In this document: positions 13,799-24,378 of the stretch, piece after piece
Position numbering within the stretch: the first letter of the stretch is position 1
Layout: each line of letters opens with the position of its first letter
DNA from: Triops longicaudatus
Taxonomy: Eukaryota > Arthropoda > Branchiopoda > Notostraca > Triopsidae
Length of the DNA stretch: 64,000 bases
Direction of reading: 5' to 3'
Assembly (NCBI GenBank): GCA_022885665.1
Contig: JAGQDJ010000101.1
Location: 248,001 to 312,000 of the forward strand
Made by a program: the position numbers and the translations under genes
Notes under the pieces: model-generated
Told to the model about the DNA's origin: nothing
The model's input: only the letters and a program-made list of their open reading frames with translations
Database searches by the model: none

Positions 13799-16700
13799 CT
13801 GTAAACACGGCGAAAGTAATTAATATTCACTTTCAATTTATATACATTGCTCCGTTAATACTATTTGATTGAGATAAAAAGAGTACAAAGCATTGCTTTC
13901 GGTTAAGAAAATGAACTCCGGAAGGCGCATGTTCAACACAGGTGGAAGACAGGGTGTGTGCACTGTATTCTCAACTTTGCTCATTTTTAAGATATTTTTT
14001 TCATGCAAGATGTATTGATTTTACATATAATCGAAATATAAAAACCTTTGTAGCTTATTTGCCGTTAAACGTATTATAAATCTTTTTGTAATCTTCATTA
14101 GCACTTTGAAGGCGATCGCTCTTCGACATGTTATTGGATGAGTTGGGTTTAGTTGGAGACACAATTACGTTCTTCTTCTCGGGAGTTGCAGGTGCACGTG
14201 TCGCTTCGGGCGGAGGGAAATCTGGCATAATTATCGAGACTTGCGTCGGAGAAACGGATACTACATCGTTTTCAACAGTAGAGGTATCGTTTATGCGTTG
14301 GAATGCCCCCTTCAGCTCGGATAAGTATCCTGCAGGTGCACGGCTTGAGGGTTTTTCGATGTCGGTGGTATCTGGCGTGACGGGAGGAGTATCAGGGATA
14401 ATGTTGTCAATTTCTGCCACAGCTTCTTCGAAATTACTGGGCTCAACTTCGCTAACTTTGTTGGTCAATTCCTGCAAAACAATATCCAGCTGTGGCGACT
14501 TGCGTATGGAGGAATTTCGCCGAGGTGGGTCCAAATTGCCCAGCTTTTCTGCACCAACTGCGTGGTTTAGTTCTGTATCAGAGGCATTTTCTTCGGCAGC
14601 TCGCAGCTTGTTGTGCATTTCCCGGGCTCGCAGCAACGCAAGTTCGAACGCTGGATCGACGCCTTTACTAGGGGCAATATTTCCTTCGACCGAAACGGTA
14701 GATTCCAGCGGTTCAATAGCTTGATCCACACTTGACCTGCTTTGGGTGGTATGAACTTGGACCGAAGTCTCGTTCTGTGGCTCTTCTACCTTTTTAGCTG
14801 TCTCGGGCAAAATATCCATATAAGTATCGACACGTGCTAATTCATTATCAGCAGGCAAGTCTTTGCGGACATTATCATCATCTTGAGACAGGGAATTGGT
14901 AACGATTACAGTTATGGGATCGCCAATCTCTTTGACGTCATGCTCCTTGCCATCCTTTTCATGATGGGCTCCTGGAGAAGCTTGCGATAATTCAGGAACA
15001 ATGGCTTCACCTTCAATCTTATCATCTAAGCTATCAGCAATACTAGCGAGATCAACTTGAATTTTAGGGATTTGGGTAGGAACTGGATCGGAGGTTTGGC
15101 TAAGAGTGTTTAGTCGTACGGCTGGACTGGCGTGGACTTTCAGCTCATCGACAGCAATGACCTCGTCCGGGGAGACGAAATGTGGAGTTTCAGAAATAGA
15201 AGGCTTTTTCTCTGAATGTTGAAAAGCCTCATTAGTATGGCCTGTTATGGCCGGTTCGGAGTCGAGGACTTCTTCTGGCAATTTGCCAGTAGCGATGAGG
15301 TGTTCTGTACTGTTGAAGATTCCGTACAAGAAGTAGATGGCGAACCCTAATCACACACAGCGTCAGGCAATGCGAAGTTAAAACTTTTGCGAATATCAAA
15401 AAGGAAAGAGGGCATGCAACAGGGATAGCTGCAGCAACTTACCGATAGTGTTATTACGAAGAAACCCGTAAGGAAGACTTCAATTCCTCCGTTCTGACGC
15501 TCACACGACTTGACAAACATGAACAAACGTAACTTTGACATTAACCCCAAACAGAGAAATGTAGTTCATCCGAAAGCCACATAAGAGGGTTATTTTGGAA
15601 ATACATCCCCCCGATAAGTGCAAACAACGAAAACCTTGGCGAGTGTAACAAGCCAGGGAACGTAGAAAACGCCCATATTTGTCGATTTAAAATTACCTAA
15701 AATCATCCAGACGCCAAATCGCAGCCAAGTGTAAGGAGAGAGTTTCATCATCAAATAAACGTTGATTATCACACTCAATGTAGGAAGAAAGGGGACCATA
15801 GGAACCTATATAGACATTTTATTCTAAATTAAGTGACTTTTTTGTAATCTTGAGGCTGTTTACCATGAAAAATGGCTGAAACTGTGACCTTGGCAGCATA
15901 TTCAGATAACATGTAAGGGCAACAATGGATACAAGAACGAGGGTGATTAGTGTGATGCTCCAAGCTTCACCATTGGAGAGCGCTTCTCCCCCAAGTACCA
16001 GTAAAAGGCACAGAGTAACGGCCAATGCACCTAAGTAATTGATTTGAAAAAGTCTTCGTGATGAAGCATTCGGTTTTTAAGCTTCGCTATTATGAATTTA
16101 CAATTAGTTACGACAGCTATTGTTGCTCGACGCTGAGTCAAGGGCGATGTTCGCTTTTTGACATCTATTACCATGTCATCAGAGCTTTCGCTATGCTCGA
16201 ACCTGAATAAAAATGAACTCGATTAAACGTTTTCTTGTCCTTTACATTAACTTTGACTTTTCTTATGATTTTATTCTTGAATAATACAAATCATTTTAGC
16301 TCACCTAAGGAGGAGAACACACACAGCTACTAAGGTGTACGCCAGTAGAGTGCCAATTGACATCATGTCTACCAACGCATCCAAGTCGAAAATCATGCAC
16401 ATAATCGCTGTATGAGGAAAAACTTATTACTATTCTGACCTTGCGATTTTTAAAGTTTTATAAACTGACAAACCTGCAAAAACACCAGAAACGGCTGTGG
16501 CAATGATGGGTGTTTGGAATCGACGGTTGATAACTCCCAAGAATCGGAAGAGCAAGCCGTCTTTAGCCATTGCGTACACAATGCGTGGCATAGGAATCAA
16601 AGCTCCGAGTAAACTACAAAAAGTACATTTTACTTTGTTAACCTTCTTGTTGAGAAAAAAAAAAATAGGGCACTCGTCAATGGAAAAACCACGCAAACGG

Positions 16701-18820
16701 TCGTGTGACAGCTACACGTAATTTATGTGAGCAGCTTCCCCGTTCTTTTTCTCGAGAATATATCCTAATCCACCGCAACGCAAGCAAGGCACAGCAAGAT
16801 TTGCCAAACAAAAATTTAATTTTTGCCGAATACCGCAAATTTAGTATAATGTTGATTTTCGCAATAGGAGTTTTGACTGCAGGCCAGTTGTGCAAGCCTG
16901 TGATATTGTGCTAGTACGGCGCGTGGTTAGAATAAGTCTACTGGCTAGGCTAGTTTTTCTCTTAGGAGTACTGCCGAATAAATCCTCCTTTCATAGAGCA
17001 CTCACATTCATTACCTAGCTGAGATTCCAAAGATGGAGCCGATATTCACAGTCCACGCAGCCCAATCCCATCCGTCGATGTTTTCGTACGCGGTAACCAA
17101 CGGTGTGTTAGGGTCCTAGTACAAGTGAAAATGCTTATCTGCTATATCTATGTCAATTTCAAGTGCTTAAGATGGACATACTTGTTCATAGTACGGCACC
17201 ATGAGGGTTAAAACGACAGATACGGAGAAGTACGCAAAGAACACGACAATCAAAGTCAAGTTAATCGCGATTGGAATCGACCTCTTGGCATTTTTAGCTT
17301 CTTCACCTGCATTAACGGGATTACTTTGTAAAGACGTTTTATCTTGCTATATAAAAATAAATTACCTGTAGCAGCAATGCTATCGAAACCTACAAAACTA
17401 GATTAAAATAAAAAAAAAGCCATGAAAGAATTTGTCACTTTTCTTAACAAAAGTTGTGAGCTTACGCGAAAAAACAAGTTGCTGCGCCTTGAAAAATTCC
17501 ACTCAGCCCGAAAGGCGCAAATCCTCCTGTTCCCAAATCTACGCCCGATGCCACGGTTGTATTCGGGTCAATATTCCAGTTGGCAGGATTAGCTAAAGAT
17601 TACAAAATAAAAACAACGTGTCAAGAATATTTCTCCCTGCTTTAGTTGGCTTAAAAAATTTTACCATTGATAATTCCCGTGATAACGACAAAGCACACAA
17701 CTCCCACGTTCACAAACGTGAATACATTCGTAAACTTAGACGACGTCTCCATGCCCGTAGCTAACAAAACTACATGGGAAAAAGTGGTGTCTATTACAAC
17801 CGTTCTTGGAATACATTAAGAGGATTCAAGTAGCGAAAAGAATTACCGGAAAGGGCCAATGTTATGGCCGCAGCGAAAAAATCAACGTAACTCGATAAGA
17901 GTGGGACGTTCATCGGAGCAACTTCTTCAAAGGCATGTTGCATCGAGTAATTAAACAACGCATCCACGTTAGAACTAAAAGCTCGGGCCACACTGGCCGT
18001 ACCAATTAAGTACTCCAGAATCAAGTTCCAGCCGATAATAAATGCAATAAATTCGCCAACCGTCACGTAACTGTAGATGTACGCTGAACCTGCTTTTGGT
18101 ACGCGGGCGCCAAATTCGGCATAACACATAGCTATAAAAGATACACACGAAAATTCACAAATATGTTATGAAAAAAAAAATTAAAACTATAACTAAATTT
18201 TGATATTAGCTTAAAAGATGATAAACGATAAGCCAAATAATAATAATAATAATAATAATGAAACATAAAAATGACACTAATATTAGCACAAACTAGCCTC
18301 TAACGAAAGAAGAAGAGAAACCAGACGTCTAAATAAGCAATAAAAATTACGAGCATTAAAAATACAGAATAGTTTGGCTAAATCAAAGTTTGTGGAAAAA
18401 TGAGTTCTCCTTTCCTTTAAACTACTTTAGCACTGTATTTGTTGCGTCAGAAACAATAAAGCAATAAGTAATAAGTAATATAAAAGCAATAAGTAATATT
18501 GCTTAGACAATGACAGTAAAAGTGTACGGAAGAGTAAAGAAAAGTTGAGTAAACTATGTAGAGAGGATTTTGAAGCACGTACCAGCAATAGCTGAGGCAA
18601 CAGCAGCGATGAAGAAAGATATGCAAACGGCCGGTCCAGTAGTTAGGGCCACTTTTCCCGCTAAAACATAAATGCCAACGCCCAACGTACTTCCCACGCC
18701 AAGTAAAGTGAGATCAAATGTTGTTAAAACTTTGGCCAAACCACGGGATCCATGAGCGTCCAAGTTTTCGGACAAGCCGTGCGTTTTTCGCCGAGCAAAC
18801 TTTGCCAAAATCTCTGCCAT
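13623..18820 (-). CDS. Cationic amino-acid transporter (SLC7A1/CAT-like) with alternative terminal exons
   Basis: SLC7 CAT-family permease of the plasma membrane, expected to import arginine, lysine and ornithine by Na+-independent transport. Shared exons: 18583-18820, 17847-18131, 17665-17760, 17466-17592, 17366-17397, 17182-17306, 17015-17115, 16474-16613, 16305-16407, 16102-16202, 15864-16030 and 15697-15805. Their lengths sum to 1,624 nt with all phases consistent. CAT hallmarks are GVGSTLGVGIYVLAG in TM1, CYAEFGARVPKAGSAY, GWNLILEYLIGTASVARA, FVGFDSIAATGEEAKN and PMPRIVYAMAKDGLLF. The last shared exon ends in phase 1 and can join either 15346-14055 (971 aa in total) or 13798-13623 (599 aa, the usual CAT length). 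Both terminal exons re-encode the end of the last membrane segment. Most introns are 58-102 bp; intron 1 (451 bp) contains an ATA microsatellite. Confidence 0.93.
14055..15346 (-). CDS. Transporter terminal exon A: last TM end plus long cytoplasmic tail
   Basis: The acceptor GTGATTAG|GG joins the phase-1 donor at 15697. The exon begins GFAIYFLYGIFNSTEH, the typical CAT ending (IYF.YGI.HS), then runs about 415 residues with no further hydrophobic segment. This tail is acidic and Ser/Thr/Pro-rich, with a short charged heptad-like stretch (ALLRAREMHNKLRAAEEN), the proline-rich PDTPPVTPDTTD and a Lys-rich end (YKKIYNTFNGK). CAT tails are usually only tens of residues. This one could hold sorting or scaffold-binding sites, but no domain is recognised. 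The single open frame of 1.29 kb is strong evidence that it is coding. Confidence 0.88.
18236..18259. repeat. ATA trinucleotide microsatellite
   Basis: About eight AAT/ATA units within intron 1 of the cationic amino-acid transporter gene. Confidence 0.9.
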
Positions 18821-21503
18821 GATTGGATGAAGGTCACTTTTTCTAATTGAAGTAACAAACGAAAAAGAGAGAAATGGGTTTAGGTAGAGTACGCATTCAC
18901 TGCAATACCGTTACACGACTACGGGAGTACGCTATATGGAGGGGGTGATCTTAAGACAATGTTGTCGATCAGACGAGCTAAAGGCAACTGGACCCCAAAA
19001 ACACTAGGTGCAAACAAGTTGTCTTGACACAGTTCGATGTTTCTCAGACACTGCCGACGTGAGCAGTCTTATCTACCGCGAAGCGTTACTGTGTGATTGG
19101 TAGTCGTGTAGCGTAATGAACGTACTCACAACAAGCGTATAATGTTGCTCGTACTGAGTTGTCAACTACGGTTTCAATAAGATGCAAAATGTTACGTCAA
19201 CAAGGCAAAACGTGACGATCAATACATCATTATAGGTTATGATTAAACATCAAAAGGTCTCACGTACCGCACTATCGAGATAAGTTAGGGATTCCCGTTA
19301 CATAATGGAATTTTTATATCACGGACACAAAATTCCACCAGTCATCCGAGCTGTCTACAAAACTGCATAAATATTGTTATAAAAAATCCATAATTATTTT
19401 GATTTGACGTCTACACGCGACGGATACCAAACAACATTAATCTTTACAAGATACCAAGGACAAAAAAAGCTAAGGTGATAGGTAGATAAGATTAAAGGTT
19501 AAGTGGGAATGTTGTTGCAAACTAGATTTTTATAGTACAGATGAAAGTAATCCTGTTACAGTTTTCTTTGGAGTACAAACCAGCTTAGTAGGGGGTAATG
19601 GTGTACCTTGATAGGTACACCATTAATGTCACGTTTCCCTATAAAATGCGCTTTGCATTTTTTTCTCGTTTCCTATTTTCTTTTTTACCGTGTAGAAAAA
19701 TACCTTGTGCTGTTTAATACGCAGTTCCTTACATCTCAGTATTGTTACACGCTAAGTTTCAGTGAGATAGCTGAGGCAATTTGCGGCTTTAAAAAAAGCT
19801 CTTAAGCAAGAAAAGGGCAATTTCACTCTTATAAACACTTATTTTACTCCACCTTCTTGTGTAAGCAACTTCAACTTCTTCAAGATCCCGTGTAAGCGAT
19901 TATCCCTGAGGGCGAAAGTCTCTTACTTAAGGGTTCGACTATTTGTCGAACTTTTTACAGCACATTCAGTCGTCTTCAACGAAATGCACAGCACAGTAAT
20001 GCAGAGTAAGTCATACTCACTTTCTTAAATTTCTATGTGCAAAAACACCCTACACAATTTATAACTTTGAAATCGAAAACGCTGAGAAACCTTTCACGGC
20101 GTATTAGCTCTTAGCATCGACCATGTAGGAATTCGTATTCGCATGTTGGCTGCGCATAGACGTCTTTTAGGCGTACTTGTGCTATTTGGGAATACACACT
20201 AGTAAAATAATGAAAAGTTACAAAGCAGGAATTCCGTCGCCCTGATTTTCGACAGTGAGAAGGATCCAGTATAGAAACTCCTTATGAGAGCATAACATTG
20301 GAAATTTTCGTATAACACACTGTAAGAATGGTTAGAAAAGCAAAGAAATTGTTTTGACAGTATTGTTGCTGTTGTGGATACCGAATTGCACCAGTTTGGG
20401 CTTTTCTTAGACAAGCTTTTAGTAATTTTGTAAATTACGGTTTAGTTTTTGCTACTTCTTTACTTTATGGAAAAATAGACATCGAGAAAACTGGTGCACT
20501 AAGCCTGAACTTTAAAATTATAAAGTATAAAGAAAAACGAATTCGGTCTGGTAATTTTTTATATCATGCCTGAAATTTCAAGGGTATGGATGACGATATT
20601 GAGATCTATCTCATTGAGGAATATCTCTATCCAGGGTTTCTATTTTACTTCATTTACCCTCTGCCTTTAGTAATAAAAAGATACCTACATTCCCCAGGAG
20701 GAAACGACATCTTTTACTTTTTTAAACAAAATTCCGAAACTTGTGCATACCAGTTACTTAAGAGTCCTATGTTTTCATTATTTCGGCTTCATTAATGCTT
20801 GTTTTTTCTCTGAATTCAAGAATATCAGTCATTTCCTTAATGATGATTCATGATCTACTTTTAATTATGTTCCATAATTACGACAATGTAGTTATGTGTA
20901 GTACTTTCGGGTACCTCACTATACGCGGACTTAAGGTCGACCACTTACAGCGCAGAGCTACAGCGTTTCCCCATTGACGGGTTTCACCTTAGTGACGACT
21001 GGTGATGATGGCGCGTGGATTTTTCCACCCCGCGAAAGATGAGGGAACATGGGTTGAAAACCGTGTATAGTGAGGCTCACCTGTGTGATTCGTTGTTGTT
21101 GTTGTTTCAGATCATCGACACTATTTATGAAGTATTAGGCGCACAGGCATAACCTTTGGAAGAAGGCAAAATATTTTCCAGATGAGCTAAAATTACATTT
21201 TTTAGATATTTCTAGGGAACTTTGAACTTGTTTTGATTAACGCTTAAGCATCTGTTTTAAAATAAACACAAAAAACATTTAAAAGGTAAAATTTCACTTA
21301 CGCGTACGGCAGTTAGAAACTAAAAGAATTTTTTTGTCGATTAAGAAAGCATCACGCAACAACACAGACTAGGTATGAAAACTGACTATAAACACTACTG
21401 TGATGCTGTTTTCTGAACAGCCGCTTCTAGTCAAAACACCTGTTAGTTAAATGCCTAAGGCGCGACCATGCGCGCACCAAAAAGTTCCACGCCAGCATGC
21501 GTG
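18821..21503. other. Intergenic between transporter and IFT74 (divergent genes)
   Basis: The two genes start away from each other, so this stretch should hold both promoters. I see no exon. It contains a perfect 13-bp stem with a 4-nt loop at 19596-19625 and a small (GTT)n run near 21095. Confidence 0.5.
19596..19625. repeat. Perfect 13-bp inverted repeat (hairpin)
   Basis: TAATGGTGTACCT, loop TGAT, then the exact reverse complement AGGTACACCATTA. It lies in the region between the divergent transporter and IFT74 genes. No coding or terminator context is evident. Confidence 0.85.
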
Positions 21504-21516
21504 GTTGCCAAGCAAC
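21504..21516. promoter_or_regulatory. X-box (RFX/DAF-19 site) upstream of IFT74
   Basis: GTTGCCAAGCAAC fits the ciliary X-box pattern RYYNYY-N(1-3)-RRNRAC with a 1-nt spacer, and is nearly palindromic (GGTTGC-CAA-GCAACC). It lies 120 bp before the IFT74 ATG, the usual distance for X-boxes of intraflagellar-transport genes. The motif is seen directly; use by an RFX factor is inferred. Confidence 0.8.
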
Positions 21517-21636
21517 CTTTCCAAACAAACACAGGACCCAAGGACCCAAGTTTCAGTTCATAAAACTTTATCACATAAGCATTACTCGCTACCTATCTGT
21601 ACTCAAAACTTGTATCTGAAAAAAATACTTAAAAAT

Positions 21637-24204
21637 ATGGATAGACCGCCAACAAGACGGGGCTCAGCTTTGGGACAGCATGTTCCGAACAGTGCAATAC
21701 AGCGCGAAAATTCCGCATACCCCGTCGAAAGGCCTCCATCTCGGAAGCCTCCGGTGATTCCGACCTGGTCGGACGAAGGAAGACCACCGTCCCGCGCTGC
21801 CGTAAGTACAAACTGCGTAAATCTAACCTGATACTAAAAATGACTAACAGATATTTTCTTGTTTCAATTAAAAAATAACAAGGATCTGAATGATGGTAGA
21901 TCGCTGCGAACTGCGCGACCCTCGACATCGAATTTCGATCCTTCTGCGCTTAACAATCGCATTGGGACCGGACGTATGACTACTGCGCGTCCCAAATCCA
22001 GGGCTTCATTTGGTCAAAACGGTCCAGCGACCATTGCTACTCAGGTTACCGAGCATCGGATTTCGTATGTCAACTATTTACGCTGAAGGGAACCGTTTGT
22101 AATGTAGATGAGTGCTGCAGCGATCGAACGTCCCATTACGCAGCAAGAACTAGGCGATTTGAAAACTGCTTACAAAGGACCTCATCGACAAGTCCAGGAT
22201 AAATCGTACTTTCAAGGCTTATTGCGGTCGAAGATCGCAGAGCTTAACAATGAAATCCAACGCCTTAGTAGGGATATTGGGAGCTACGATAAAGACCGCT
22301 CTTCGTTGCCTACTTTAGACAAGAAAGTCAAAGAAGTGGCTAAAGAGTTGGGAGGTGAGTGTTTCATAATAATCCCGTGTGGACTTTGTATTCAAGGTTT
22401 TCGTTATGCGATTGGCTAGATTACCAAGGTAAAGTTGGCGATCTGAACGTCTTGATAGAACGCATGGTCATTGATACTGAGGTAGATGCCATCGAGAATG
22501 AACTGCGGATAATCAAGGCAGATAACGATCGAGAAACCCGAGATGTTGAAATTCAATTTTCTGAAGGCCGGACGCGACAAGAGACTATTCAAGCTTTGGA
22601 ACGCGAACTCGAACAGGTGTTGTGTTTGTACTTACGTAAAGGAAGGATGATAATCAAAGAAAAGTCTTACAATGACAAAAATTGAAGGATTAACATTTAT
22701 GTTTCCGTTTTCTATCTACCTAAACTAATATCGAAGGAATTCCAAATGGCAGACGCACTGGTGGCTAATATGGAACCTTCAAAACAAGAGCGTTATTACA
22801 ACTTACGACAAACGTCAGCAAATCTGTTGAACGAAATAGAAAAGTTGACGTCAGAACTGGCCCAGTTAGCCCAGAGGGCAAAGGTTATTGAAGATGACAT
22901 TGGACATTATCAAGTAGATGATCGCTCAGAGATATTTTTAGATAATTTCTAGACTTTTTATATAATGTATATTTCTTTTTCTCAGACAAAACAACAACTT
23001 GTTAAATTGAGACAGAGACTGGAAGAGCTCGAAGAGCAAAAAGCTGAAATTGCGAGAAGTGAGATGCTGAAAGAAACTCCTGAGCAAGAAAGAGAACGCT
23101 TACTTAGTTCGGTCAAGACAGACAATGCAGAAATTGTTATGATTGACCAGCAACTGAAAGAAATGCAAACAATTACTGATCGTTTGCAAACGGAATTGCT
23201 CCAAGTTGAACGGGTAGGATACACGTAACTGTATTTCTTACGAAGTTTTGTAGACATTTTTTTTTTCAAGCTGCTTGACGAAAACAAAAGCGAAAAGACG
23301 CAGAAATACCGTGATTTACGAAAGCGTGAGCAAACGATGGATGAATTCTTAAATGGCTTCGAAGCTAACGCTCAAACGGAACGAGAACGCTTATCTGCCT
23401 TGGAGGAACAAATTGTGGCGGCTTTGGAACGCTTGAGTCAAAGTCAAATCTCACTAGGACAAGTTCCCAAGTAGATCAAATTTATGAGTATGTATTCTCA
23501 AATGTCAAGATTGTGTTATTTCCAGTTATTCGGAATTTTCTATGGTCAAGGACGATTTACAGTTCAAGGAAGAAGAGTTGCAGAAATCCCGTTCGACAGT
23601 CGAGGGATTACTACTCGAACATCAACGTTTGCAAACTAACTTAAGTAAGGTAAGATAGGAAAAAGTAATTGCAGCTTAGAACATGCGACGTTCGAACGTG
23701 TGTAATGCAGTTAGAGAGCCTGGAAAGCAAGATTCGGGGAGAACTGCAGGACTTGAGGGATCGAACGGCAACGATGGAGCAAGAAATGGAGTCTTTTAAA
23801 GATACTGAAAGCATTAAACGCAAGGCGGAAAAACGACGGCTTTCGCTCAGTATCGAGCACGACGCTCTTCTCCAGAAACAAACTCAACTAAAGAAAGTTG
23901 TGCAACAGCTCCAGGAGAAATATGACGAATACAAAGTACTGTACTATCTTCGTTCCTAATTCTCTAAAAACATTTTTTGTGCGTTTCTGCGATTCAGGCT
24001 CAGCTAGACGGCAACGACACTCACGTCCAGTTGGTTCAATTGGAGCGCAAATTGGCCTTATTAGAAGAATCCAACGCCCAGATAAAAGACTTCATAGAAG
24101 CCAAGAAAAGGGAGACCGACACTCGCGGAGTAAAACTGGATGTCATGGAACAAACACGTACTATCAATGACATTCTCCAAAAGACCCTAAAACGTGAATC
24201 CTAA
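21637..24204 (+). CDS. IFT74: Intraflagellar transport protein 74
   Basis: Subunit of the IFT-B core that pairs with IFT81 and carries tubulin and other cargo along cilia. Exons: 21637-21801, 21883-22064, 22113-22354, 22429-22616, 22737-22913, 22986-23213, 23271-23470, 23526-23649, 23711-23935 and 23998-24204; all phases agree, giving 645 aa (the human protein is 600). The basic, Arg/Ser/Pro-rich N-terminus (residues 1-115) matches the tubulin-binding IFT74 head (RIGTGRMTTARPKSR). Next come the family signature RPITQQELGDLKTAYKGP and DKSYFQGLLRSKI, then coiled coil to the end, finishing with THVQLVQLERKLALLEE and a short tail. Exon 3 uses the AG at 22111-22112; the nearer TAG would put a stop in frame. 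The 3' end converges on the tamalin-like gene 175 bp away. Confidence 0.96.
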
Positions 24205-24263
24205 GACAATTTCTAAAGTACGAGGCACATGTACAACACTTCGTAAACTACTGGTTCTAGTCA

Positions 24264-24269
24264 CTTTAT
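24264..24269 (-). terminator. Poly(A) signal of the tamalin-like gene
   Basis: AATAAA on the minus strand, about 110 nt beyond the tamalin-like stop. It lies only 60 bp beyond the IFT74 stop on the other strand. Confidence 0.55.
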
Positions 24270-24276
24270 TCTACTA

Positions 24277-24282
24277 CATTAA
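24277..24282 (+). terminator. Probable poly(A) signal of IFT74
   Basis: ATTAAA, the common variant hexamer, 73 nt after the IFT74 stop. It lies past the opposite gene's signal, so the two 3'UTRs should overlap. Confidence 0.45.
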
Positions 24283-24378
24283 ATAATTAAAATAAGTTTT
24301 CAAAAAGTGGAAGCCAGATGTCGAGCAAACGAGCACCGAAAATATAACATATACTCATGGAAAAATTGGTCTCGTGTC

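Noticed and set aside
15347..15550. Third alternative transporter terminal or cassette exon
   Set aside because: A hydrophobic stretch (GFFVITLS) is followed by a GTAAGT donor, but no acceptor keeps the frame from the shared phase-1 donor without a stop.
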